Source: JAOUEA01 sp963810915
GTDB taxonomy: Bacteria > Actinomycetota > UBA4738 > HRBIN12
Reading direction: 5' to 3'
Assembly: GCA_963810915.1 (NCBI GenBank)
Contig: CAWEPH010000003.1
Coordinates: 62,001-126,000, forward strand
Length of the DNA stretch: 64,000 bases
Shown: one piece after another, positions 34,375-41,945 of the stretch
How positions within the stretch are numbered: the first letter of the stretch is position 1
Layout of the letters: each line of letters starts with the position of its first letter
Notes under the pieces: model-generated
The model's input: only the letters and a program-made list of their open reading frames with translations
Database searches by the model: none
What the model was told of the DNA's origin: nothing
Made by a program: the position numbers and the translations under genes

Positions 34375-35910
34375 TCAGATCCAGCCCCGGAACCAGACGC
34401 GGGCCCGCCACATCGTGTTCGTCAGCCGACCGGCGCTGAGCACGGGCCAGACCCAGAGGAAGAGCCCGACCGCGCCGAGGACGACGGCCCAAGCCATCCA
34501 GCGGTAGGGATGGCGCGAGGAGATGGCGGGCTCGCCCGTGTCGGGGTTCACGGCCACCTCGCCGGTCTCCCGGTCGCGGATCACGATCCGTGCGTCGGAG
34601 AGATCGCGGATCACGTACGTGACCGCGAGCACGATGAACGGTGTGCAGGGCAGCACGTAGAAGAAGAACTGCGGACGCGACACGGCGAACCACGCCAGGT
34701 ACTGCACGAGGAAGGGCACGAGCACGAACCCGGCGCGCCAGTCGCGCTTGCGCCACCACGCGAACCCCGCATAGGGCAGCGCCCAGATGCTGGCCCAGAA
34801 GATCACGGGGCTCCCGATCGCGACGATCTGCGAGACGTCGCTGCCCGCGTTCTGCACGTAGAAGCTCACGGGCCTGATCATGGGGAGCCACGTCCACGGC
34901 CGCGAGTAGTAGGGATGCGTGGGTGTGTACGTGTTCGTGGCGCTGTCGAGGGCGAACTCCTTCAGGCCCGCGTGGTAGCGCCACATCGCCTGCTGCTCCT
35001 CCCAGAAGGCGGACAGGCTCCAGCCGAAATGGTGGAACCAGGGGAGCCAGGTCGCCACGTAGACCAGCAGCGGCAGCAGGAGGAATGCGCACACCATCCC
35101 GAAGGTCTCCATCGCGAACGCGCGCCCCAAGGCGCGACCGCGCGTGGTTCCGCCGCGGTGCCGCCGGGTGGTCTCCCATATGTAGGTGAGGAGGACCGCG
35201 GCGATCAGCGCGGTGATGCCCGCCCACTTCACGGCGCACGCGGCCCCGAGCGCGGCGCCGGCGGCGAAGCGCCAGGGACGCCAGAACGGCGAGGGCACCT
35301 TGCTCCAGCGCGGCATCACGGTGACCATCGCGCCGTCCTCGCCCACCACCTCCATCGGCTCGGGGTCCGGCGGCGTCTCGCGGTCGATCCATCGGCGGTC
35401 GAGCAGCAGACAGAGGAATCCCAGCACGATCCAGAACTCGAGATGCACGTCGAGCAGCCCCGTCCGCGACATCACGACGTTCAGGTGCTCGACCGACATC
35501 AGCAGGCCGGCCGCGAACGTCCAGATCGGCTGGCCGAAGAGCAGCTGCGCCATCAGGGCCACCATCACCGCGACGAGGGTTCCCGCCACGGCTGCGGAGA
35601 ACCGCCAGCCGAACTCGTTCATCCCGAACGCCTTGATCCCGAGCGCGATCTCCCACTTGCCGAGCGGCGGGTGCACCCACGAGCCCACGTCCCACTTGTG
35701 CTCGCGCCAGTACTTCTCGTCGCTGGACAGGACGTGGCACGTGCGGTCGGACCACCCGACGTAGATGCAGGCCGCCTTGGGGTAATAGACCTCGTCGAAG
35801 ACGAAGCCGTCGGGGTGACGCAGATGGAAGAAGCGGATGCCTCCCGCGATGGCGGCCACGGCGATGATCGCGACGAGGGGCCGGTTCAGGCGCGCGAGGA
35901 GCGGGGACAC
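34375..35910 (-). CDS. pmt: Protein O-mannosyltransferase (GT39)
   Basis: A 511-residue multi-span enzyme that transfers mannose from polyprenyl-phosphomannose to Ser/Thr of exported proteins. The catalytic acidic pair is in G-F-V-F-D-E-V-Y-Y-P-K (about 35-45), in the first extracytoplasmic loop. Further landmarks are W-V-H-P-P-L-G-K-W, D-V-H-L-E-F-W and Y-Y-S-R-P-W-T-W. About ten membrane spans follow. The GTG start at 35910 is supported by a TACCAT box 6 nt upstream. Its position, divergent from rsmI and near metG, matches Mycobacterium. Confidence 0.9.
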   Translation of the reverse strand: MSPLLARLNRPLVAIIAVAAIAGGIRFFHLRHPDGFVFDEVYYPKAACIYVGWSDRTCHVLSSDEKYWREHKWDVGSWVHPPLGKWEIALGIKAFGMNEFGWRFSAAVAGTLVAVMVALMAQLLFGQPIWTFAAGLLMSVEHLNVVMSRTGLLDVHLEFWIVLGFLCLLLDRRWIDRETPPDPEPMEVVGEDGAMVTVMPRWSKVPSPFWRPWRFAAGAALGAACAVKWAGITALIAAVLLTYIWETTRRHRGGTTRGRALGRAFAMETFGMVCAFLLLPLLVYVATWLPWFHHFGWSLSAFWEEQQAMWRYHAGLKEFALDSATNTYTPTHPYYSRPWTWLPMIRPVSFYVQNAGSDVSQIVAIGSPVIFWASIWALPYAGFAWWRKRDWRAGFVLVPFLVQYLAWFAVSRPQFFFYVLPCTPFIVLAVTYVIRDLSDARIVIRDRETGEVAVNPDTGEPAISSRHPYRWMAWAVVLGAVGLFLWVWPVLSAGRLTNTMWRARVWFRGWI

Positions 35911-35916
35911 CGGCAG

Positions 35917-35922
35917 ATGGTA
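35917..35922 (-). promoter_or_regulatory. -10 box (TACCAT) of pmt, leaderless
   Basis: On the minus strand TACCAT ends 6 nt before the GTG at 35910. Confidence 0.4.
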
Positions 35923-35963
35923 GCGGGGCGTCGCCCCGCCGACCGGGGCGGGCGGAGAGCTGG

Positions 35964-36425
35964 TCAGCGCTGCCGGTCCTCGCGCCGCACCACGAACTGG
36001 AGCCCCTGGTACACGTCGGAGAGCGCGGCCGACTTGTTGTCGACGAGGCCGGCATCGAGGCCCACGCCCTGCGCGTCCGCGAAGGCGATGTCGGTGGTCA
36101 CCTTCGATGCCTTCTTGGGCCACGCCACCCACAGCCGGCCGGTCGGGCGCATCCCCGGCGCCAGCTCCGTGAACCGCCGCCGGAGCTCGGCCAGCTCCGT
36201 CGCGAAGATCACCACGACGTCGAGGTCCCGGGCGCCGCGGATGAGGACGGCGGCCCCCTCGGGCAGCGGCTCCAGCACGTCCTCGAAGCCCTCGGGGGCG
36301 TTCACGAGCCGGACGCGCGCGCCCGGGCGGATCCCGAGCTTCTTCCACATCGGCGTGGCGGAGTAGTCCCTGTGGCCGTCGCGCCCTGGAGCCGGGCGGG
36401 TCGGATCGGTGGCCGGCGGGGTCAT
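35964..36425 (-). CDS. DUF3052-family protein
   Basis: A 153-residue soluble protein matching the DUF3052 family, common in Actinomycetota. It has Y-S-A-T-P-M-W-K-K-L-G-I-R-P-G (about 20-34), then V-V-I-F-A-T-E-L-A-E-L, L-W-V-A-W-P-K-K-A-S-K-V (about 99-110) and the ending G-L-V-D-N-K-S-A-A-L-S-D-V-Y-Q-G-L-Q-F-V. No biochemical role is established. It lies between pmt and rsmI, 53 nt before pmt and divergent from rsmI. Confidence 0.88.
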   Translation of the reverse strand: MTPPATDPTRPAPGRDGHRDYSATPMWKKLGIRPGARVRLVNAPEGFEDVLEPLPEGAAVLIRGARDLDVVVIFATELAELRRRFTELAPGMRPTGRLWVAWPKKASKVTTDIAFADAQGVGLDAGLVDNKSAALSDVYQGLQFVVRREDRQR

Positions 36426-36432
36426 CGCGCCC

Positions 36433-36438
36433 AGCCTA
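36433..36438 (-). promoter_or_regulatory. -10 box (TAGGCT), leaderless
   Basis: On the minus strand TAGGCT ends 7 nt before the ATG at 36425 of the DUF3052 gene. Confidence 0.4.
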
Positions 36439-36462
36439 GCTCCGTCGTGGGAGCATCGGGGC

Positions 36463-37339
36463 GTGGCAGGGACGCTCTGGCTGGTGGGCACGCCGATCGG
36501 GAACCTGGGCGATCTCGGCGACCGCGCGCGCGAGACCCTGGCACGGGTCGACCTGATCGCGGCCGAGGACACGCGGCGCACGGGCCGTCTCCTCCGCTCG
36601 GCGGGGATCACCGATCGTCCGGCGCTCGTCTCGTATTTCGAGGGCAACGAGCGCGAGCGCACACCCGAGCTCGTCGAGCGGCTGCGCGATGGCGCGGACG
36701 TGGCGCTCGTGACCGACGGCGGGATGCCGGGCGTCTCCGACCCCGGCTACCGCTTGGTGCATGCGTGCGTCGACGCCGCGATCGATGTGCGTGTCGTGCC
36801 GGGTCCCTCGGCCGTGCTCGCCGCGCTCGTGCTCTCGGGCCTGCCCACCGACCGGTTCGCCTTCGAGGGGTTCCTGCCCCGGCGCCGCGGCGACCGTTTG
36901 CGGCGGTTGGAGGCGCTTCGACACGGAGACCGGACCCTGATCCTGTTCGAGTCACCCCGGCGCGTCGAGGCCCTGCTGCGCGACGTCGGAGACGCGCTCG
37001 GGGATCGCCGGATCGCCCTCGCGCGTGAGCTCACCAAGATGCACGAGGAGGTGCGTCGCGGCCGCGTCTCCGAGGTCCTGGCCGGGCTCGATCCGGAGGC
37101 GCCGCTGAAGGGTGAGGTCGTCGTGGTCATCGAGGGCGCGACGGATCCCGAGACGGTGGATCTCGAGGCGATGCGTGAGCGAAGCGCATGACCTGGTGGC
37201 GTCCGGGATGCGCAAGCGCGAGGCCGCGCACATGGTGGCCGAGCGGCATGGGGTCGCCGCCAACGAGGTATACCGGGGCTTGCTCGGACCCGGCCCGGAC
37301 GGCCCGAAGTCCTCGGATCCCGAGGAAACTAGTCTGTAA
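36463..37339 (+). CDS. rsmI: 16S rRNA (cytidine-1402 2'-O) methyltransferase RsmI (one frame break)
   Basis: Makes the 2'-O-methyl group at C1402 of 16S rRNA, in the decoding centre. Corrected length is about 291 residues. The tetrapyrrole-methylase-fold motifs are G-T-P-I-G-N-L-G-D (about 8-16), A-E-D-T-R-R-T, V-T-D-G-G-M-P-G-V-S-D-P-G and V-P-G-P-S-A. The C-terminal helix-turn-helix segment (L-V-A-S-G-M-R-K-R-E-A) reads in another frame after an extra base near 37184, where the first frame hits a TGA at 37189-37191. The length of 3n+1 fits a single insertion. Confidence 0.88.
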
Positions 37340-37349
37340 CAGACTAGTT
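37327..37349. terminator. Perfect 10-bp inverted repeat over the rsmI stop codon
   Basis: AACTAGTCTG (37327-37336) and CAGACTAGTT (37340-37349) form a perfect 10-bp stem. The TAA loop is the rsmI stop codon. No T-run follows, so it may end rsmI transcription weakly or be a protein-binding site. It abuts the -35 of metG and is markedly more A+T-rich than its surroundings. Confidence 0.5.
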
Positions 37350-37375
37350 GTGTCCGATGCGGTCGCCCGTAGAAT
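37348..37375 (+). promoter_or_regulatory. Promoter of metG
   Basis: TTGTGT (37348-37353), a 16-nt spacer and TAGAAT (37370-37375). The -10 ends 9 nt before the ATG at 37385, so the mRNA should have almost no leader. The -35 overlaps the end of the inverted repeat. Confidence 0.6.
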
Positions 37376-37384
37376 GACTCGACC

Positions 37385-38930
37385 ATGGGCCGCGACGTCT
37401 TCTACATCACCACGCCGATCTACTACCCCAACGACGTGCCGCACATCGGGCACGCTTACAACGCCGTGGCCACGGACTTCATCGCCCGCTATCACCGGTT
37501 GCGCGGGGAGGACGTCTTCCACCTGACGGGGACCGACGAGCACGGGTTGAAGCTGCAGCGCGCCGCCGAGGCAGCCGGCCTCACGCCCCAGGTCTGGGTG
37601 GATGACATGGAGCCGAAGTGGAAGGAGGTCTGGGCGCGCCTCGACATCGCCTATGACGACTACATCCGGACCACGCAGGCGCGTCACGAACGCGCGGTCG
37701 CGAAGCTCCTCACCGACGTCTACGAGAACGGCCGCGACGACATCTACCTGGGTACCTACGAGGGGCTGTACTGCGTCTCGTGCGAGGCCTACTACACCCC
37801 GGAGGAGCTGCTCGAGGGCGGGCTGTGCCCGATCCACGAGCGCCCGGTCGAGCACGTCGTGGAGCAGAACTACTTCTTCCGGCTCTCGGCGTACGCGGAC
37901 CGGCTCCTCGCGCACTACGCGGAGGACCCCTCGCGGGTGGAGCCCGAGACCCGGCGCAACGAGGTCCTCAGCCTGATCCGCGGGGGGCTCCACGACTTCT
38001 CGATCAGCCGGACGTCGTTCACGTGGGGCGTCCCGCTCCCCTGGGATCCTGACCACGTCTGCTACGTCTGGTTCGACGCGCTCTCCAACTACATCACCGC
38101 CGCCGGCTTCGTCGACGATCCGGACCGCTTCGCGCGCGTCTGGCCCGCCGACATCCATCTGATCGGCAAGGACATCCTCCGCTTCCACGCCGTGTACTGG
38201 CCGGCCATGCTGATGGCCGCCGGCGTGGAGCCGCCCAAGCAGGTCTGGGCGCACGGCTACCTCACGGTGGGGGGCAAGAAGATGTCCAAGACCAACCTCA
38301 CCGGGATCCACCCCTTCGAGCTGATCGACCAGTTCGGCACGGACTCCTACCGTTACTACTTCATGCGCGAGATGCGCTTCGGCGAGGACGGCAGCTTCTC
38401 GCTGGGAGTCCATGGTCGACCGGCACAACGCGGACCTCGCGAACGGGCTCGGGAACCTCGCGTCCCGGGTGCTCGCGATGATGGACTCGTACTTCGAGGG
38501 TGTGGTGCCTGAAGCGACGCTCGAGGGTTCCGCCTCCGACCTCCCCGAGGTCGCCGCCGACGCCGCCCGCCGCTACGACGAGCACATGCTCGCCGTGCAG
38601 CTCCAGCCCGCCCTGATCGCGGTCTGGGAGATCGTGGCGCGGGCGAACCAGTACCTGGTGGAGAAGGAGCCCTGGAAGCTCGCGAAGGATGAGGCGAACC
38701 GCGCCGAGCTCGCGTCGGTCCTCTACGCGTCGGCCGAGACCCTGAGGATCCTCGCGGTCTTGATCGAACCGATCATGCCCGGAGCCGCCGAGCGCCTGTG
38801 GGAGCAGCTGGGCATCGCGGAGCCCCTCGGTGCGCAACGCGTGCCCGCCTCCGTCGCGTGGGGACAGCTCGCTCCGGGCACCCACACGACGAAGGGTGGG
38901 AGCCTCTTCCCTCGCGTCGACCCCGAGTAG
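37385..38930 (+). CDS. metG: Methionyl-tRNA synthetase (one frame break)
   Basis: Charges initiator and elongator tRNA-Met. Corrected length is about 514 residues, the short form without a C-terminal tRNA-binding domain. The class I signatures are P-H-I-G-H (about 19-23) and G-K-K-M-S-K-T (about 297-303). A single metal-type knuckle, C-V-S-C plus C-P-I-H, lies near residues 128-150. An extra C near 38404 moves the frame within F-S-W-E-S-M-V-D-R-H-N; the anticodon-binding part continues to 38930. Because this gene should be essential, a sequence error is by far the likeliest cause. Confidence 0.93.
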
Positions 38931-38988
38931 TACCGGTGCGCGGGTTTTCCACCGCGCCTTCACTCGGGGGTGAGGCTTGTCCTAACCG

Positions 38989-39004
38989 TGTTTCACGTGA
39001 AGCT
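38989..39004. promoter_or_regulatory. parS-like chromosome segregation site
   Basis: GTTTCACGTGAAGC (38990-39003) matches the Streptomyces-type parS consensus GTTTCACGTGAAAC at 13 of 14 positions and has a 10-bp palindromic core (TTCACGTGAA). It lies in the gap between metG and tatD. ParB binding here is inferred from the match. Confidence 0.7.
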
Positions 39005-39034
39005 CCCCGGTTCGACCCGATGTGGAGACCCCTG

Positions 39035-39040
39035 TAAGCT
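39035..39040 (+). promoter_or_regulatory. -10 box (TAAGCT) of tatD
   Basis: TAAGCT ends 8 nt before the GTG at 39049. It supports this GTG as start and lies about 30 bp from the parS-like site. Confidence 0.4.
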
Positions 39041-39048
39041 CGCCGCTC

Positions 39049-39843
39049 GTGAGCGACCAGAACCCTGAACTGCCGGTGCAGAGCGGGGCGGTGGATACCC
39101 ACTGCCACCTCTTCCTCCTCGACCGCCAACCTGCAGATGTGGTCGAGACCGCGAGAGCGGCCGGCGTCGATCGGCTGATCTGCGTGGGCGTGGACCCGGA
39201 GACCAGCGCGCGATCGCTCGAACTCGCAGAGGGGTTGGAGGGTGTGTTCGCCACGGCGGGCATGCATCCCCACGACGCGGCGACCTTCGACGCGGCCGCC
39301 GCCTCCAGGATCGAAGAGCTGATCGGCGCGCCCCACGTGATCGGCGTGGGGGAGTGCGGCCTCGACTTCTTCCGCATGCGCTCGCCGATCGAGGATCAGA
39401 TCCGGTGCCTGAAGACCCACATCGCCTGGTCGAACGAGAGCGGCAAGCCGATGGTGGTGCACATCCGGGACGCGTGGCCCGAGACGCTTCGAGTCCTGGA
39501 TGAGGGTTCGGCCGAACGCGTCGTGATCCATTGCTTCAGCGGCGACGTTGCGCTGGCCGAAGAGTGCGCGGCCCGCGGGTATTGGGTGAGCTTCGCCGGC
39601 AACATCACGTACCCGAAGAACGAGCACTTCCGTCGGGCCGCAGCCGCGCTCCCGCTCCATCGGATCCTCACCGAGACCGATGCGCCGTTCCTCGCTCCGC
39701 AGAAGCGTCGAGGCTCGGACAACGAGCCGGCGAACATCACGCTGACGATCGAGGAGATCGCGCGCGTGCGTGACGAAGCGGTCGACTCGGTCGTCGCGGC
39801 CACCGCCGGAAACGCGCGCGCGGCGTTCCCGGGCCTCCGATAG
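39049..39843 (+). CDS. tatD: TatD-family metal-dependent deoxyribonuclease
   Basis: A 264-residue TIM-barrel hydrolase of the TatD/YcfH group, 3'-5' nucleases acting in DNA repair and turnover. Metal ligands appear in order: V-D-T-H-C-H (about 14), G-V-G-E-C-G-L-D-F (about 101-109), V-V-H-I-R-D-A, V-I-H-C-F-S-G and T-E-T-D-A-P-F (about 210). A GTG at 39022 would add nine residues; the -10 box favours 39049. The gene sits between metG and the rpfB-like gene, as in Mycobacterium. Confidence 0.93.
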   Translation: MSDQNPELPVQSGAVDTHCHLFLLDRQPADVVETARAAGVDRLICVGVDPETSARSLELAEGLEGVFATAGMHPHDAATFDAAAASRIEELIGAPHVIGVGECGLDFFRMRSPIEDQIRCLKTHIAWSNESGKPMVVHIRDAWPETLRVLDEGSAERVVIHCFSGDVALAEECAARGYWVSFAGNITYPKNEHFRRAAAALPLHRILTETDAPFLAPQKRRGSDNEPANITLTIEEIARVRDEAVDSVVAATAGNARAAFPGLR

Positions 39844-39870
39844 CGCTCGAACGTACGTTCGCTCTCAAGG

Positions 39871-39900
39871 TTGCAGTGAGGGTTGAGGGTTTGTTAGGGT
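39871..39900 (+). promoter_or_regulatory. Promoter of the rpfB-like gene
   Basis: TTGCAG (39871-39876), an 18-nt spacer and TAGGGT (39895-39900). Unlike most genes here, the start codon is about 72 nt downstream of the expected transcript start, so this gene has a real leader. Confidence 0.5.
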
Positions 39901-39914
39901 GCGGGTCCAGTGCG

Positions 39915-39959
39915 CTTGAAGGCTTCGGTCCGGTCAAGCCGCTTCCCCTCGAAGCCTTC
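39915..39959 (+). promoter_or_regulatory. Structured mRNA leader with alternative hairpins
   Basis: GAAGGCTTCG (39918-39927) and CGAAGCCTTC (39950-39959) form a perfect 10-bp stem ending 10 nt before the AGGAGG ribosome-binding site (39970-39975). CTTGA (39915-39919) can instead pair with TCAAG (39934-39938). The two stems share bases and exclude each other, as in an attenuator or riboswitch. It does not match a riboswitch class I know. Confidence 0.5.
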
Positions 39960-39979
39960 CTCGAGAACCAGGAGGAAGG

Positions 39980-41110
39980 TTGGCACCACGCCCGTCGCGG
40001 CTCCGCCGATTGCGGATCCGCCGTGCCATGCAGGGAGCGACCGTCGTGGTCGGCATCCTGCTCGTGTCCGGCGTCGTGTACTCGACCGTGCTCAAGCACG
40101 TGACCCTGGTCGTGGACGGGCGTCCGCAGGCCGTCAGCACGACGTCCGCCGATGTGCAGGACCTCCTCACGGGCGAGGGCATCTCGCTCACCTCGGGCGT
40201 CCTGGTGACGCCGCCGCCCGGCACGCAGCTGGCGGACGGCATGACCGTGGTGGTGGGCGCGGCCGATGGCGGCCCGTTCTCGAACCTCACCACGGTGTCC
40301 TCGGATCTCACAGGTGTGGGGGTCTGGGTGGTGGCTGGGACGAGTGCCGTCACCGTGTCTCCGGACGCGCGGCGCCTCGCCGAGTCTTCGGGTTCCGCAT
40401 CAGGCGCCGGTACGTCTCCGGTCGTGTCCGTGCGAGCCGTCGTGTCGGGGAAGGTACACGACGTCTCGACCAACGCGGGCACGGCCGGAGCACTCCTCTC
40501 GGCCATGGGGATCACGCCGGACGCTGACGACCGCGTTCAGCCATCACTCAGCACCCCCCTTCACGACGGCTCGACCATCACCTTCGACCGGGTCGAGGTC
40601 CTGACGCGGTTGGAGCCGGTCACGATCCGCCACCGGGTCATCACGACGTTCTCGCCCGCGATGGTGCCGGGCACGCAGCGGGTGCTCACGACCGGGCGCG
40701 ACGGCGAGGGCCGGGCCACCTTCCGCGTCACGTTGGTGAACGGGGTGCAGACGCAGAAGCAGTTGATCGCACGCTGGATCGAGCGCGCGCCCGTCCCGGA
40801 GCGCGTCGTCTCCGGGCCCGAGTCGATGTACGGCGGCAGCACCGAGGTGCCGGGCAGCGTGGGCCACACCCAGGTCGGCCTGGCGTCGTGGTACGACCCG
40901 CCGTGGAGCGGGCTCACGGCGGCGCATCCCACGCTCCCCTTCGGCACGATGGTGACGGTCACGGACCTCGACACCGGCCGCTCCGTTACCGTGGTCATCG
41001 ATGACCGAGGACCCTTCGCGCCCGGCAAGATCATCGACCTCTCGCCCGAGGCCTTCTCGGTCCTCGCCCCGCTCGGCACCGGCGTCCGCCACGTCCAGCT
41101 CAGCTGGTGA
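39980..41110 (+). CDS. Cell-wall protein: DUF348 repeats, G5-like domain and RlpA-type double-psi barrel
   Basis: A 376-residue exported protein starting at TTG, with AGGAGG 4 nt before it. A signal anchor occupies about 16-38. Two DUF348 (ubiquitin-like) repeats follow (H-V-T-L-V-V-D-G-R-P and V-S-V-R-A-V-V-S-G-K-V), then a G5-like domain (about 205-285). The C-terminus (about 300-376) is an RlpA-like barrel: V-G-L-A-S-W-Y-D, A-A-H-P-T-L-P-F-G-T, D-D-R-G-P-F and I-I-D-L-S-P-E-A-F. It occupies the place of rpfB but lacks a resuscitation-promoting-factor lysozyme-like domain, so it probably cuts or binds peptidoglycan in another way. Confidence 0.87.
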   Translation: MAPRPSRLRRLRIRRAMQGATVVVGILLVSGVVYSTVLKHVTLVVDGRPQAVSTTSADVQDLLTGEGISLTSGVLVTPPPGTQLADGMTVVVGAADGGPFSNLTTVSSDLTGVGVWVVAGTSAVTVSPDARRLAESSGSASGAGTSPVVSVRAVVSGKVHDVSTNAGTAGALLSAMGITPDADDRVQPSLSTPLHDGSTITFDRVEVLTRLEPVTIRHRVITTFSPAMVPGTQRVLTTGRDGEGRATFRVTLVNGVQTQKQLIARWIERAPVPERVVSGPESMYGGSTEVPGSVGHTQVGLASWYDPPWSGLTAAHPTLPFGTMVTVTDLDTGRSVTVVIDDRGPFAPGKIIDLSPEAFSVLAPLGTGVRHVQLSW

Positions 41111-41945
41111 GGGACTCGGCGCGGGGGCCCTGCGCGAGCTCGCCGCGCGTCACGGCATCCACCCCACCAAGGCGCTCGGGCAGAACTTCCTGATCGACCC
41201 CAACCTGGCACGCGCGATCGCGGCCGACGCGGACGTGGGCTCGGGCTCGCACGTGGTCGAGATCGGGGCGGGGCTGGGGTCGCTCACCCTCGCGCTTTCC
41301 GCCACGGGCGCCCGCGTGCTCGCGGTGGAGTTCGATCGGGCGTTGATCCCCGCCCTCGAGGAGGTCACCGCCGACGCCCCCGGTGTCTCGGTGCTGCACG
41401 CCGACGCGATGCGCACCGATTGGGCGTCGGCGCTTCTCGCTACCGAAGGTCCCTGGACGCTCTGCGCCAACCTCCCGTACAACGTCTCGGTCCCGTTGGT
41501 CCTGGACATGCTCGAGGATGTGCCGGCGGTAACGACGTTCGTGGTGATGGTGCAGCGCGAGGTGGGCCAGCGGCTGGTGGCCGGACCCGGTGAGGAGGCC
41601 TACGGCGCGGTCAGCGTGCGGGTGGCCTACCGAGCGACGGGACACATCGTCCGGCGCGTGCCCGCCGAGGTCTTCTGGCCGCGACCCAACGTCGCCTCGG
41701 TGGTGGTCCGTCTCGACCGGCGTTCCGCGCCTCCCGTCGCCGTGGAGGAGGAGCGGCTCTGGCGCGTGGTGGATGCGGGCTTCGCCGAGCGCCGCAAGAC
41801 GATGCGCAACGCCCTGCGTCGGCTGGGTCTCTCGAGGGACGAGGCCGACGCGATCCTCGCCGCCGCGGACGTCGCGGCGAACGCGCGCGCCGAGCAGCTT
41901 CCCCTCGCGACGTTCGCGGCACTCGCCGAGCGGATCCCGGCGTGA
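41107..41945 (+). CDS. ksgA: 16S rRNA dimethyladenosine transferase KsgA/RsmA (start region broken)
   Basis: Dimethylates A1518 and A1519 of 16S rRNA. The body shows A-L-G-Q-N-F-L-I-D-P, V-V-E-I-G-A-G-L-G-S-L-T (AdoMet loop), N-L-P-Y-N-V-S-V-P and V-F-W-P-R-P-N-V-A. The open frame has no start codon after the upstream stop except an ATG at 41001, deep inside the previous gene. A GTG at 41107 overlaps that gene's TGA (GTGA) but is one frame off; one missing G in the run at 41122-41126 would join it to the body. Length is then 279 residues, normal for the family. Confidence 0.88.

Noticed and set aside
38380..38420. Programmed frameshifting in metG and other broken genes
   Set aside because: There is no shared slippery sequence, stop-codon context or downstream structure. 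The breaks occur in unrelated genes and mostly involve one extra G or C, which fits sequence error better.
38938..38957. Hairpin after metG (GCGCGG/CCGCGC) as a terminator
   Set aside because: The stem is only 6 bp with an 8-nt loop and no T-run follows; such stems are common by chance at this G+C content.
39844..39979. A c-di-AMP (ydaO-type) riboswitch before the rpfB-like gene
   Set aside because: The leader is only about 70 nt from the likely promoter and I cannot find the conserved ydaO core; kept instead as an unclassified hairpin leader.
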